A stretch of DNA of 64,000 nt, from positions 1 to 64,000 of the forward strand of contig CACCLB010000004.1 in NCBI GenBank assembly GCA_902546725.1, read 5' to 3'. The notes under the pieces are model-generated. The model was not told the DNA's origin, made no database searches, and saw only the letters and a list, made by a program, of their open reading frames with translations. Positions within the stretch are counted from its first letter, which is position 1, and each line of letters starts with the position of its first letter. The stretch comes from an uncultured Bacteroidota bacterium. Its GTDB lineage: Bacteria > Bacteroidota > Bacteroidia > Flavobacteriales > Flavobacteriaceae. Below are positions 43,390 through 52,957 of this stretch, in pieces. A program made the translations under genes and the position numbers.

Positions 43390-44085
43390 ATGCTCCTTAA
43401 CTATATCATAATTGACCCCAATCCCATCCAGCGCATACATTTGCTTCAGTTTTTTAAAAAAATCCAGAATCTAAAGCTCAATGGAGAATTTTCTAATGCT
43501 ATCGATGCTCAAAACTATCTTAAATACAATAAGGTTGACCTGATCTTTCTTTCGGCCAAGCTTCCTGTTTATTCAGGCTTTGAGTTTATTGAAAAACTCT
43601 GTGATCCAAATGAAATAATTCTATTGACAGAACAACCTCAAGATGCTTTAAGAGCCTATGAGATTGGGCTTACAGATTGCATCGCTCCCCCCTTTACGCT
43701 CAATCGAATAGAAAAGGCTGTGGAACGTGTAGTTTGTAAAATCAATAATGCCTTCGAAGTTAAAAAAGAGAAGAGCCATATTATTGAAATAAAACACAAC
43801 CTTACCACTGAAAAAATTCCTGCCTCAGGAATTAAATGGGTAGAAGCTATGGGGGATTATGTAAAAATAATCACCCTTGAAAAAAAATACTTAGTCTTAT
43901 CGACCATGAAAGCTTTTATGGAAAAATTACCCGAAAATCAGTTTTTAAGAATCCATAAATCTTTTATCATCAATCTGAATAAGGTTGTAAATTACACTTC
44001 CAGCACCGTTAATATTGATGGAGATGATTTACCAATCAGCAGAAATCGAAAGAAAGACTTCCGTGAAATAATCAGTCAGATTTAA
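43390..44085 (+). CDS. LytTR-family response regulator with degenerate receiver
   Basis: A 231-residue protein with receiver-like domain (about residues 1-115) and LytTR DNA-binding domain (about 135-230; KWVEAMGDYVKIITLEKKYL, then FLRIHKSFIINLNKVVNYTS). In the receiver, the phospho-acceptor Asp is replaced by Ser55 (LIFLSAKLPVYSG), the acidic pair is reduced to one Asp (IIIDPNP) and the conserved Lys is missing (IAPPFTLNRIE). So it cannot be a classical phosphorelay output and may respond to other inputs. Divergent from the ribosomal operon, and convergent with priA (four-base overlap). Confidence 0.85.
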   Translation: MLLNYIIIDPNPIQRIHLLQFFKKIQNLKLNGEFSNAIDAQNYLKYNKVDLIFLSAKLPVYSGFEFIEKLCDPNEIILLTEQPQDALRAYEIGLTDCIAPPFTLNRIEKAVERVVCKINNAFEVKKEKSHIIEIKHNLTTEKIPASGIKWVEAMGDYVKIITLEKKYLVLSTMKAFMEKLPENQFLRIHKSFIINLNKVVNYTSSTVNIDGDDLPISRNRKKDFREIISQI

Positions 44086-46559
44086 TAAGGGTCTACATCA
44101 AAATTTACACGAGTACTTCTAAAGGAAGCGATCGCTTGAAAACTCTTGTAGGTTTTTAATAATACTGCTTTAACCGCAGCGTAAGATAAATCGTGATCAA
44201 CCTTAATCAGAATTTGTTTGTGATATTGATTTCTTATTCTTGCAACTGCTGGAAAAACGGGTCCCAAAACGGTTCCCTTGTAAGACTGCTTAATTACGTT
44301 TGTAAACCAATCTGCAGCTAAATTTATAGTCTCGTATTGCCTAGATTTTAGTGTTATCCTTATCATTCTATAATAGGGTGGGTAGTGATACTGTAAGCGC
44401 TCAATTTTTTGAGCTTTAAATAAGTCTTCAAAATCGTGATTAACGACTTGTTTTAAGGTAGGATGTTCAGGCTGGTATGTTTGCATCAATACACGGCCTT
44501 TTCGGTCTGACCTACCGGCCCTGCCAGCTACTTGGCAAAGCATTTGAAAACTTCGCTCATGAGCTCTAAAATCTGGGAAATTCAGTATATGATCAGCATT
44601 AATAACACCTACTAACAAGACGTTTTTAAAATCTAAACCTTTAACAACCATCTGGGTGCCGACCAAAACCTGAATCTCTTCTTTGACAAAAGCATCAATT
44701 ATCTTATCAAAGCCCCACTTTCCTCGAGTGCTGTCCCAATCCATTCTTCCTACTTTAACCTCTGGAAAAATTGCTTTGACATGCTCCTCAATTTGCTGAG
44801 TTCCAACTCCTTTGGTAGTTAGTGTATGCATGCCACAAGCGTGACATTGCTGAGGCATAGCTATATGGTAGCTACAATAGTGACAACGCAACTTCTGATG
44901 GGTCTGATGATAGGTAAGTGTCACATCGCATTGAGTACATTGGGGTGAATGACCACAACTCGTACATTCAAGGATGGGTGCATAGCCTCTACGGTTCTGA
45001 AAAAGAATAAGTTGTTTATTTTCTTTAAATGTTTCTCTCATTGCATCAATCAGTGCATGTGAAAACATTCCATTCATTTGTTTTTTCTTCTGTGCCTGTT
45101 TAAGGTCAACCAATTCAATTTTAGGTAAGGAAATGCCCCCGTAACGTTCAGTGAGCTGAACCCAACCGTATTTTCCATTTCGAACATTTTCTGCGGTCTC
45201 TAAAGATGGTGTCGCTGAGCCAAGAAGTACATTGGCTTTAAGCAATTTAGAAAGGTAAATGACACTGTCCCTTGCCTGGTATCTAGGGGCTGGATCAAAT
45301 TGTTTATAGGAGTTTTCATGTTCCTCATCGACGAGTACAAGCCCAAGATTTTCAAAAGGTAATAAAACAGCTGATCGAGCTCCTACAATAATTTGACCTT
45401 GCTTTGATGCGCTTAATACTTGCTGCCAAACCTCAGCACGCTCATGGATTGAAAACTTGGAGTGATAAACCAAAACTTGATCTCCAAAATAGGCCATCAA
45501 TCGATCGACAACTTGTGGAGTAAGTGATATTTCAGGAACCAAATAGAGAACCTGTTTATTTTGCCCTAGTTGCTCTTCAATCAATTTAATATAAACCTCC
45601 GTTTTACCAGAAGAGGTTACTCCCTCAAACAAAACAACTTGCTTTTCTTTAAAAGAAATCATGATTTTATCCAAGGCCACTGTTTGCGCCTTTGACAATT
45701 CTTTTTTTTCTTCCAAAAGTTCCTTTCCAGGATAGAGTTCACGAAATACTTCTTGATAACTTTCCTCCAAAACATCTTTGTCTATCAGCACTTTGATTGT
45801 ACTACTTTTAATATCTGAATCGGATTTTAATTCATCTACTTTTTGCCAAAGTCTTTCTTTGGGATTTAGACTCAAAATCCTCATGATTACTTCAGATTGT
45901 TTAGGTGCTCGTTTTAATTCATCAAAGATTAATTGCAGTGCCTCTTTTGATTCATAAGCTTCATGTAATCTGACAAAACGCACCCTTTTTGGTTTGAATT
46001 TTTCTTCAATTTTTTGGTGAATCATTACTGCTCCCTTTTGCATCATATCGACAATCAAAGGCATCACTCGCTTCCTGTCCGTAATTTGAGCGATATCATC
46101 TAAACTAAGCGTTTGTTTTTGAAGGGCTTCATAAACTAAATACTGCAAATCAGAAAGTTGATCTAAAACGGCTTCTTCAACTTCTTGAATTACAATCAGT
46201 GTTTCGCTCTCGAGCATTAAAGCCGCTGGCAAACAGGCGCGCATGACTTCTCCTTCATAGCACATATAATAGCTTGCCATCCAAGACCAAAAGTCCAATT
46301 GTGTTTGAGTAACGCTAGGGACCTCATCTAAAATCGTCCCTATAGGTTTGGGTTCATATGTTTGGGGAGCAACTTGATGCAAACGTTTTACAATAGCAGT
46401 ATACATTTTTTGCTTACCGAAAGGAACAGCTACCCTGAAACCAGGAGCCAATTGTTCTGCCTCCTCCGAACTCAGCTGATAGGTATATGCCTTTGGAAGT
46501 GCTAATGGAAGGATAACATCGGCAAAATTCGCGGGAGCATCTATTCCATCAAGCTTCAT
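44082..46559 (-). CDS. priA: Primosomal replication-restart helicase PriA
   Basis: An 825-residue superfamily 2 DNA helicase. Walker A LFEGVTSSGKTEVY, DEEH (VLVDEEHENSYKQ), GSATPSLET, and eight zinc-binding Cys in the CTSCGHSPQCTQC and CHYCSYHI...CHACG region, then AGRAGRSDRKGRVLMQTYQP. The N-terminal DNA-binding domain begins ADVILPLALPKAYTY. ATG 46559 is used; an upstream TTG (46568) is possible. It overlaps the BrkB-type gene by 11 bases. Confidence 0.95.
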   Translation of the reverse strand: MKLDGIDAPANFADVILPLALPKAYTYQLSSEEAEQLAPGFRVAVPFGKQKMYTAIVKRLHQVAPQTYEPKPIGTILDEVPSVTQTQLDFWSWMASYYMCYEGEVMRACLPAALMLESETLIVIQEVEEAVLDQLSDLQYLVYEALQKQTLSLDDIAQITDRKRVMPLIVDMMQKGAVMIHQKIEEKFKPKRVRFVRLHEAYESKEALQLIFDELKRAPKQSEVIMRILSLNPKERLWQKVDELKSDSDIKSSTIKVLIDKDVLEESYQEVFRELYPGKELLEEKKELSKAQTVALDKIMISFKEKQVVLFEGVTSSGKTEVYIKLIEEQLGQNKQVLYLVPEISLTPQVVDRLMAYFGDQVLVYHSKFSIHERAEVWQQVLSASKQGQIIVGARSAVLLPFENLGLVLVDEEHENSYKQFDPAPRYQARDSVIYLSKLLKANVLLGSATPSLETAENVRNGKYGWVQLTERYGGISLPKIELVDLKQAQKKKQMNGMFSHALIDAMRETFKENKQLILFQNRRGYAPILECTSCGHSPQCTQCDVTLTYHQTHQKLRCHYCSYHIAMPQQCHACGMHTLTTKGVGTQQIEEHVKAIFPEVKVGRMDWDSTRGKWGFDKIIDAFVKEEIQVLVGTQMVVKGLDFKNVLLVGVINADHILNFPDFRAHERSFQMLCQVAGRAGRSDRKGRVLMQTYQPEHPTLKQVVNHDFEDLFKAQKIERLQYHYPPYYRMIRITLKSRQYETINLAADWFTNVIKQSYKGTVLGPVFPAVARIRNQYHKQILIKVDHDLSYAAVKAVLLKTYKSFQAIASFRSTRVNFDVDPY

Positions 46560-47487
46560 CTGATACAATCTTTGGCTCTCTTTTAAAACGGAAAAGTGTT
46601 GCGTTTAACTCAAATCCTAATAAAAGTATGTTCGAATTGATCCAAATATAAAGTAGGAAAATCAACAACGCCCCAATAGAGCCATAGAGCTGGTTGTAAT
46701 TTGAAAAGTTGTCAATATACACACCAAAACCATAGGTGGTCACAAAAAACATAAAGACTGTCATTAATGCCCCTGGGGAAAAGAAACGTATTTTACGCCC
46801 CTCTATGGTGCCAAAATAATAAAGTAAACTTACTACTATGTAAATAAAGGCACCAAAAAAAGCATATTGCCAAACTCTTGTCCACCGAATCTCAGACTCA
46901 ATTAAAGAATCTAGATTATTCAAAATGTAAAATTCAAAGTAAAAAAAGACAATAACGACAGCTAACGAAAGTATAGCAATAACAACACTTAAGGCTATTG
47001 AAAGCAAGTATTGTCTAAAAAAATTTCTTGAAAAAGTCACGTGATAAGATACTTCAAAACTTCCAAAAATGGCAGAAATACCGTTGGCAGATAAAAATAT
47101 TGAAAGCAAGAAAACTGAGGATAGCAATCCCCCTCTCGGCTTGTTTTTTATGTCATCAAAAATTTGAGTAAAAAAAGATTGTGTTTCTGTAGGTAAAAAA
47201 ACTTCTAGATAATTTAAAAAGGTCTCGTCGAAGTTTTCAATTCGTATAAACGGAATCATATCCACAAAAGGAATGAGATTTAAAACGAATAATAAAAAAG
47301 GAAACAAGGCCATAAAAAAACTATAGGAGATACTTCCAGCCCGTGAGGTTAGTGCACCCTTAACAACTCCAATAGTATACATCTCTAATAGATCGTAAAC
47401 TGAAAAACCGTAAAAACCAGGAAGCTTAATTGCTTTAAGGAATTCTACAATTGACTTTACTATTGGTAATTGTAAAAATTTTGACAT
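46549..47487 (-). CDS. YihY/BrkB-family inner-membrane protein
   Basis: A 312-residue protein with about six membrane helices and the family signature AGSISYSFFMALFPFLLFVL near residue 55, plus YNQLYGSIGALLIFLLYIWI near residue 265 and a following ELNATLFR. Once called ribonuclease BN by mistake; its function is unsettled (possible transporter). Translationally coupled to priA, and divergent from rlmH. Confidence 0.9.
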   Translation of the reverse strand: MSKFLQLPIVKSIVEFLKAIKLPGFYGFSVYDLLEMYTIGVVKGALTSRAGSISYSFFMALFPFLLFVLNLIPFVDMIPFIRIENFDETFLNYLEVFLPTETQSFFTQIFDDIKNKPRGGLLSSVFLLSIFLSANGISAIFGSFEVSYHVTFSRNFFRQYLLSIALSVVIAILSLAVVIVFFYFEFYILNNLDSLIESEIRWTRVWQYAFFGAFIYIVVSLLYYFGTIEGRKIRFFSPGALMTVFMFFVTTYGFGVYIDNFSNYNQLYGSIGALLIFLLYIWINSNILLLGFELNATLFRFKREPKIVSDEA

Positions 47488-47546
47488 TGTTTATTGGGTA
47501 TTCTACTACAAAGATAATCGTCAAAATCATATAGGCCGAAATTTGA

Positions 47547-47575
47547 TTGAAAAATGCGGGAGCTTTGTAACTTTG
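47547..47575 (+). promoter_or_regulatory. Promoter of rlmH
   Basis: TTG (47547-47549), an 18-base spacer, TAACTTTG (47568-47575). The ATG is at 47583, so the mRNA would be nearly leaderless. Confidence 0.75.
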
Positions 47576-47582
47576 CACTGCT

Positions 47583-48056
47583 ATGAAAATTAAACTCCTC
47601 TGTGTAGGAAAGAACAATAATTCTATTTGGTTCGATTCTATGGAGCACTATTCAAAAAGAATCAATCAATACGTCAACTTTAGTATTGAGTACATCCCTG
47701 ATGTAAAAACTGGAAAAAAAAGTAACCCAGAACTAGTCAAAAATGAAGAAGCTAAAAAGCTCCTTTTAAAAATTAAAAAGGATGATGTAGTCATTCTATT
47801 GGATGAAAAAGGAAAAGCATATAGCTCAAAAGCTTTCGCTGAAACTGTTGAAAAACAGCAAAATACGGGTGTTAGGAATCTCGTCTTTATTATTGGGGGT
47901 GCTTTTGGATTTTCAGAAAATATTTACTTAACTTTCGATAAAAAAGTACGCTTATCGGATATGACTTTTTCACATCAAATGATACGTCTATTCTTTTGCG
48001 AACAATTATACAGAGCTTATACTATTATCCATAAACATCCCTATCACAATTCATGA
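47583..48056 (+). CDS. rlmH: 23S rRNA (pseudouridine1915-N3)-methyltransferase RlmH
   Basis: A 157-residue SPOUT methyltransferase. MKIKLLCVGKNN at the start, LLDEKGKAYSSKAFAE, the SAM knot FIIGGAFGFSENIY and the C-terminal YRAYTIIHKHPYHN are diagnostic. It methylates pseudouridine 1915 in helix 69 of 23S rRNA. It overlaps rdgB by four bases. Confidence 0.95.
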   Translation: MKIKLLCVGKNNNSIWFDSMEHYSKRINQYVNFSIEYIPDVKTGKKSNPELVKNEEAKKLLLKIKKDDVVILLDEKGKAYSSKAFAETVEKQQNTGVRNLVFIIGGAFGFSENIYLTFDKKVRLSDMTFSHQMIRLFFCEQLYRAYTIIHKHPYHNS

Positions 48057-48628
48057 TGACACTACTTTTCGCAACTCATAACGATCATAAAGTTGAAGAA
48101 CTCAATCAACTTTTACCCAATTCGATTTCACTCATAAGCTTAAATGATATCGGTTGTCAAGGAGAAATTGAAGAAACGGGAGTTTCCTTAGAAGAAAATG
48201 CGAAAATCAAGGCAGATTGTGCCAGAATGAAATATGGTTTGGATTGTTTTGCCGATGACTCAGGTCTGGAGATTGAAGCACTAGATGGAGCACCAGGAGT
48301 TTATTCTGCGAGATATGGAGGAGAAGAACGCGATATGGATAAGAATATTCAAAAAGTATGGAACGAACTCAAAGGACATCAAAATACTCGAGCTTGGTTT
48401 AGAACAGTATTTTATCTTCATCTGGAAGGCAAAGAATACGTTTTTAGGGGTCGTGTAGAAGGCTCAATCATATTTGAAAAACGAGGAACCAAAGGATTTG
48501 GCTATGATCCCATTTTTATTCCAAAAGGATACCAAAAGACTTTTGCTGAATTGGGTGATGATATTAAAAATAAAATAGGGCATCGCGCAATTGCAACCCA
48601 ATCATTGATCAAAGTTCTGGGTAGTTAA
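48053..48628 (+). CDS. rdgB: XTP/dITP diphosphatase (RdgB/HAM1)
   Basis: A 191-residue house-cleaning nucleotide pyrophosphatase: TLLFATHNDHKVEELNQLL, FADDSGLEIEALDGAPGVYS and GFGYDPIFIPKGYQKTFAEL are the family blocks. It removes deaminated purine triphosphates. Two ATGs in tandem at 48053 and 48056; either may be used. Coupled to rlmH. Confidence 0.95.
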   Translation: MMTLLFATHNDHKVEELNQLLPNSISLISLNDIGCQGEIEETGVSLEENAKIKADCARMKYGLDCFADDSGLEIEALDGAPGVYSARYGGEERDMDKNIQKVWNELKGHQNTRAWFRTVFYLHLEGKEYVFRGRVEGSIIFEKRGTKGFGYDPIFIPKGYQKTFAELGDDIKNKIGHRAIATQSLIKVLGS

Positions 48629-48694
48629 ACCCTAGGAAGTACTTTTCCTTTTGACAAGCAAATAGATTCCATGTTTTTTATATAAATTTATGGC

Positions 48695-49447
48695 ATGAGG
48701 AAGATTTGGGGGATGCTATTTTTATTTATATCCTATACCTGTTTTGGACAAGATACATTTACAGCAGTAGTAAAAAATGAAACTACGGGCCTCGTCATGC
48801 CCAGTGTTCATATCCTAAATCTCACTCAAGTTATCGGAACTATTACAGATCAAAAAGGAGGCTTTGAGATACAAGCCCAAGCAAATGATACCCTCTATTT
48901 CTCATATTTGGGTTATAAACCGCTCAAGATAGCTGTTACCAATGACATGATTAAATTTGGAAATGCTGAATTCAATATGACTGAATTGGCTTTTGCTTTA
49001 GAAGAAATTATAGTTCGTCCCTACCAACTTACAGGCTATTTGGATATTGACGTTCGCAATGCACCCATCAATACTGCAAGAAGGTACAGCATATCAGGAC
49101 TGCCGAACAGAGGCTATGAAGCTGGAGACAGAAATCCTGGTGCTATTTCTAAGGTGTTCGGTGCGATCTTTAATCCTGCTGATTTACTCAATAATTTGTT
49201 TGGGAAAAATCCCAATCAGATGCGAAAATTGAAAAAAATGCGTGAGGACGATGAAATTAAAAATTTACTTGCTTCAAAATTTGATCGTCAAGTCTTGATG
49301 CAACTACTTGGACTAAGTCGTCTAGATATCGATGAGATTCTTCGCAATTGCAATTACTCTGATGCCTTTATGAAAGAAGCCAACGACTTACAAATCCTAG
49401 AGGCAATAAGTAAATGCTATGAAGAATACAGGGTGTTGAATTTGTAG
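48695..49447 (+). CDS. Exported carboxypeptidase-like regulatory domain protein
   Basis: A 250-residue protein with a signal peptide (MLFLFISYTCFGQ) and an N-terminal carboxypeptidase-D regulatory-like beta-sandwich (VVKNETTGLVMPSVHILNLT, then DTLYFSYLGYKPLKI). The second half is helical and charged with a Cys-containing end (CNYSDAFMKEANDLQILEAI, then SKCYEEYRVLNL). Function unknown; common before purB in Flavobacteriaceae. The next gene starts six bases later. Confidence 0.8.
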   Translation: MRKIWGMLFLFISYTCFGQDTFTAVVKNETTGLVMPSVHILNLTQVIGTITDQKGGFEIQAQANDTLYFSYLGYKPLKIAVTNDMIKFGNAEFNMTELAFALEEIIVRPYQLTGYLDIDVRNAPINTARRYSISGLPNRGYEAGDRNPGAISKVFGAIFNPADLLNNLFGKNPNQMRKLKKMREDDEIKNLLASKFDRQVLMQLLGLSRLDIDEILRNCNYSDAFMKEANDLQILEAISKCYEEYRVLNL

Positions 49448-49452
49448 TCTTT

Positions 49453-49986
49453 ATGAATACCCTTCAAAACTATTTTGAACCACTCAAAGCCTCAAAAGCA
49501 GAACGTTTAAAAGCCTTAAAATTTGTTCATAAAAACCCTACTTCCTACCACGAGCTATTTAAACTAGCTGTAAGTAAAAAAGCCAAGAGAGTACACATTT
49601 ACGCCTCATGGGTTTGGGAACTTTTTATCGAAGAAGATATAGCCAAACTAGATCGATATTGGTCAAAATTGGTTCAAAAAATTGATGGATTGACTCATCC
49701 AAGTATGCGCCGGGTACACAGCAAAATAATATGGCTTTACCTAAAGGATAAAAACAGATACAAAGCCTTGTCAAGAAGTGAAACAAAACGATTAATATCT
49801 ATTTTTTTAGACTGGGTTATTACAGAAAACAAAACAGCACCACTGAGTTTTTCAATCAGAATTTTAGCTCTCTTTACTGATCAATTTCCAAAATTAAAAA
49901 CCGATCTTGAAGGGATCCTTCTCCATTCTAAAAGGACATTACCCAAAGGCACTTATCCGGTTATTCGATCGGTTTTTAAGGATTGA
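49453..49986 (+). CDS. Small helical-repeat protein upstream of purB
   Basis: A 177-residue, helix-rich soluble protein (KASKAERLKALKFVHKNPTS, then RVHIYASWVWELFI, then HPSMRRVHSKIIWLYLKD). The spacing suggests ARM/HEAT-like repeats. Its homologues are sometimes mislabelled adenylosuccinate lyase because they precede purB. No catalytic motif. Co-directional with the preceding and following genes. Confidence 0.75.
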   Translation: MNTLQNYFEPLKASKAERLKALKFVHKNPTSYHELFKLAVSKKAKRVHIYASWVWELFIEEDIAKLDRYWSKLVQKIDGLTHPSMRRVHSKIIWLYLKDKNRYKALSRSETKRLISIFLDWVITENKTAPLSFSIRILALFTDQFPKLKTDLEGILLHSKRTLPKGTYPVIRSVFKD

Positions 49987-50038
49987 TTTCCTCCAATCTT
50001 ATTTTCAACGTATCTTTGCATCTTCAAACAAAACAAAG

Positions 50039-51382
50039 ATGTTGCTCACCGCATTAAATGCAATTTCACCTATAGATGGTCGTTATCGATCCAAAACAAA
50101 ATCTCTTGCACCCTACTTTTCAGAGAAAGCATTAATTAAATATCGAGTTCAAGTAGAAATTGAATACTTTATCGCTCTGTGCGAATTGCCCCTCCCACAG
50201 TTGTCAGACTTCAATCCTTCTTTATTTGAGGAATTGAGAAGTATTTATTTACACTTCTCCTCTGATGATGCTCTGGAAGTGAAGTCTATTGAAAGCACTA
50301 CAAATCACGATGTAAAAGCTGTTGAGTATTTTATTAAAAACGAATTTGATAAGCTTGAACTTCAATCCTTTAAGGAGTTTATTCATTTTGGGTTGACCTC
50401 CCAGGACATTAACAATACAGCCATTCCATTATCTGTAAAAAATGCTGTTGAGCAAGTGTACCTTCCTCAACTCGATACAGTGATAGATGAACTTGAAGGT
50501 ATGGTAGTAGAATATAAAGACATTGCTTTACTTGCTAGAACACACGGTCAACCTGCTTCACCAACTCGCTTAGGAAAAGAGATTGCTGTTTTTGTTCAAC
50601 GTCTAAAAAATCAAATAGATAGTATTCAACAACTTCCTTTTGGAGCAAAGTTTTCTGGTGCTACTGGAAATTTTAATGCTCATCAGATCGCCTATCCAGA
50701 AATTGACTGGAAAGCCTTTGGAACCCAATTTGTAGAACAACAGTTAGGACTTACTTATTCATTTCCAACCACCCAAATAGAACATTACGATTCTTTTGCA
50801 GCTCTTTGTGATAATATCAAGCGAATCAATACAGTGTTTATTGACTTAAATCGAGATTTGTGGCAATATATTTCTATGGATTATTTTAAGCAAAAAATTA
50901 ATGCTAATGAAGTAGGTTCATCCGCCATGCCACATAAGGTGAACCCTATTGACTTTGAAAATTCTGAGGGTAATTTGGGTATTGCTAATGCAATATTTGA
51001 ATTTTTGTCTAGTAAATTACCTATTTCTAGACTTCAACGAGATTTAACTGACAGTACCGTACTTAGAAATATTGGGGTTCCTTTTGGCCATACCTTAATC
51101 GGACTTCAATCAACGCTCAAAGGATTAAAAAAATTAGTTGTCAATACAGCCAAAATTGAAGACGACCTTAACGCCAATTGGGCAGTAGTAGCAGAGGCAA
51201 TACAGACCATTCTTAGAAAAGAAGGTTTTCCAAACCCATACGAAGCCCTAAAAGAATTGACACGCACTAATGCCACTATAAACCGAGAGGCAATTCATCA
51301 GTTTGTTGATAATCTCGAAGTAGGTGAACATATAAAAACAAAACTTAAAACAATAACGCCCTTTAACTATACAGGGATCTAA
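50039..51382 (+). CDS. purB: Adenylosuccinate lyase
   Basis: A 447-residue fumarase-superfamily enzyme with two steps in purine synthesis. Start MLLTALNAISPIDGRYRSKT, LTSQDINNTA, LARTHGQPASPTRLGKEIAV and the signature SSAMPHKVNPIDFENSEGN. A longer frame opens at 49907, but the start at 50039 matches the family's ISPIDGRY beginning and follows a TATCTTTG -7 box at 50011-50018. Confidence 0.95.
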   Translation: MLLTALNAISPIDGRYRSKTKSLAPYFSEKALIKYRVQVEIEYFIALCELPLPQLSDFNPSLFEELRSIYLHFSSDDALEVKSIESTTNHDVKAVEYFIKNEFDKLELQSFKEFIHFGLTSQDINNTAIPLSVKNAVEQVYLPQLDTVIDELEGMVVEYKDIALLARTHGQPASPTRLGKEIAVFVQRLKNQIDSIQQLPFGAKFSGATGNFNAHQIAYPEIDWKAFGTQFVEQQLGLTYSFPTTQIEHYDSFAALCDNIKRINTVFIDLNRDLWQYISMDYFKQKINANEVGSSAMPHKVNPIDFENSEGNLGIANAIFEFLSSKLPISRLQRDLTDSTVLRNIGVPFGHTLIGLQSTLKGLKKLVVNTAKIEDDLNANWAVVAEAIQTILRKEGFPNPYEALKELTRTNATINREAIHQFVDNLEVGEHIKTKLKTITPFNYTGI

Positions 51383-51388
51383 GTTTGT

Positions 51389-51946
51389 TTACTGAGTTTC
51401 TAAAAAATTGCCAAGCGAACCCAGTGAGTTTTTTATTTGACCTTCCAACTGATCAGAATCAATTTTCTTACTTAAAGTCAAAAGTGCAGCAGGGTTAATC
51501 TTATCACCGAGTATTCGCAGCACTCCGAATCCCATTTCATCTGCACTTACAAATACTATTCCTTCATCTATACTATCGGTTTCCCCTTCAAATAAAAAAT
51601 TACCTTGGGCTTTGTCAAAAGCCTTAAAGTCCATCAAGTGTTGATATCGTTTCGCTGAGAGTATTTTCTTTACACGATCTACCTCTGTCTTGTATTTCTC
51701 GGTTTGGTCATCGCTTTTTTTATAAAATAAAAGATTCAATTTACCCACATTAGCAATCGCTTTTTGCTCTTGGGCTGTAATATTGTCTTTAAACAAACTG
51801 TCGATTTTGATCGGTAAGTTTACGATAAGAAATGAGGGGTCGTCCATTTTTTCTACAAAATACTGTTGTAAACTAGGACCTTGCTCACAGGAAATGGTTA
51901 CAATTCCTGCGAGCAATGTCAAAAAATAAAAGGCTTTCTTTTTCAT
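51389..51946 (-). CDS. DUF4252-family lipoprotein
   Basis: A 185-residue protein with lipobox (IVTISC, Cys20) and the DUF4252 pattern: central MDFKAFDKAQGNFLFEGETD and ILGDKINPAALLTLSKKID. Function unknown. It directly follows a second DUF4252 gene with no gap (one base), at the end of the sigma-factor operon. Its stop is seven bases from purB (convergent). Confidence 0.85.
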   Translation of the reverse strand: MKKKAFYFLTLLAGIVTISCEQGPSLQQYFVEKMDDPSFLIVNLPIKIDSLFKDNITAQEQKAIANVGKLNLLFYKKSDDQTEKYKTEVDRVKKILSAKRYQHLMDFKAFDKAQGNFLFEGETDSIDEGIVFVSADEMGFGVLRILGDKINPAALLTLSKKIDSDQLEGQIKNSLGSLGNFLETQ

Positions 51947-52519
51947 TTATAAAGACTTTTTCTGTTGTGCTTTTCTCAATTGATTTCCTCCAGGAAGATC
52001 CATTTGATCGGTCAATTTTGAAATTTTATTGAGATCAATATTTCCTTCTAAGAGCATGAGTACAGCCTTAATTTCTCTACCGTTAATATTGAGGTTTATG
52101 TTCCCTGAGCCAGATTGCACACGTTCATTTACATACATCAACAATTGCTCAACATAATCTTCTTTTTTACCCTCTTTGACATAAAAAGTGACATCGGCTT
52201 CCTGATCTTTGATACTCATCAACTCATCTAAATCTTGCTTTGAAACTTGCTGCTTGACCCATTTTAACATATCATCACTAATGGATTGGTTACTTGAAAC
52301 CAAGACCTTGAAATTATTGATACTCGTTACCATATCTAAGTATTCTTGAGCCTCAGGATCATCTAAGCTCAAGCTCATTTGCCCAAGCATTTTAAACATT
52401 TTTGGACTGATCGAGACCAGTGTAACCTCATCATTGTCAGCATAGCGTTCAAAAATATTTTGGCCAGAGACCCAAAAAGAGGCAATAAAGGCGGTTAGTA
52501 ATAGGAGATTTTTTTTCAT
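51947..52519 (-). CDS. DUF4252-family exported protein
   Basis: A 190-residue protein with a cleavable signal (LLLTAFIASFWVSGQ), then VTLVSISPKMFKMLGQMSLS, KVLVSSNQSISDDML and an ending with a basic tail (LRKAQQKKSL). Same family as the next gene but non-lipidated. Third gene of the operon sigma / anti-sigma / DUF4252 / DUF4252. Confidence 0.85.
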   Translation of the reverse strand: MKKNLLLLTAFIASFWVSGQNIFERYADNDEVTLVSISPKMFKMLGQMSLSLDDPEAQEYLDMVTSINNFKVLVSSNQSISDDMLKWVKQQVSKQDLDELMSIKDQEADVTFYVKEGKKEDYVEQLLMYVNERVQSGSGNINLNINGREIKAVLMLLEGNIDLNKISKLTDQMDLPGGNQLRKAQQKKSL

Positions 52520-52525
52520 AACTAT

Positions 52526-52957
52526 TTATTTAATTAATTTTTGCGTGGTGTCATTCCAATAGTCTAGATAGGCTACTTTTTGAGCTCCCCTATTTAGATG
52601 ATTTGAAACGGTTTTCATTTGTGTCTGAAATTGCTGAAAGGCTAATTCTGCCTGTTGCTTTTCAAATGGAGCAGCCTTTTGCTCAAAAAGACCACTGAGT
52701 TGAAGAGCAAATACTAGAGCTATACTCGCAGCAACCAACATCCATGATTTTATAGGTTTGGTTTGTTTGTTTTGCTTAACAGGAAAGGTTTCTTTTTTGG
52801 CTTCTTTACAGTACCCAAAAAATTGACGGTAAGGAATCCATGCCTCAGGAATCCTGGATTCCTGAGTAAAATAGGTCCTCAATACAGCTTCATCTTTTAA
52901 GCTGGTCTCACCTTCCAAATACTTGTTTAAAAGTTTTTCAATTGCTTTTAATTCCAT
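52526..52957 (-). CDS. Putative anti-sigma factor
   Basis: A 143-residue protein: cytoplasmic N-terminus (about 1-70; LEGETSLKDEAVLRTYF), one membrane helix (WMLVAASIALVFALQLSGLF, about residues 71-90), short periplasmic part. This layout and the overlap of 20 bases with the ECF sigma gene identify a probable cognate anti-sigma factor, though no zinc (ZAS) motif is present. Confidence 0.75.
   Translation of the reverse strand: MELKAIEKLLNKYLEGETSLKDEAVLRTYFTQESRIPEAWIPYRQFFGYCKEAKKETFPVKQNKQTKPIKSWMLVAASIALVFALQLSGLFEQKAAPFEKQQAELAFQQFQTQMKTVSNHLNRGAQKVAYLDYWNDTTQKLIK

Noticed and set aside
49907-50038. Longer purB start
   Set aside because: The extension overlaps the preceding gene in another frame and lies ahead of the TATCTTTG box; the family starts at the ISPIDGRY region as given by ATG 50039.
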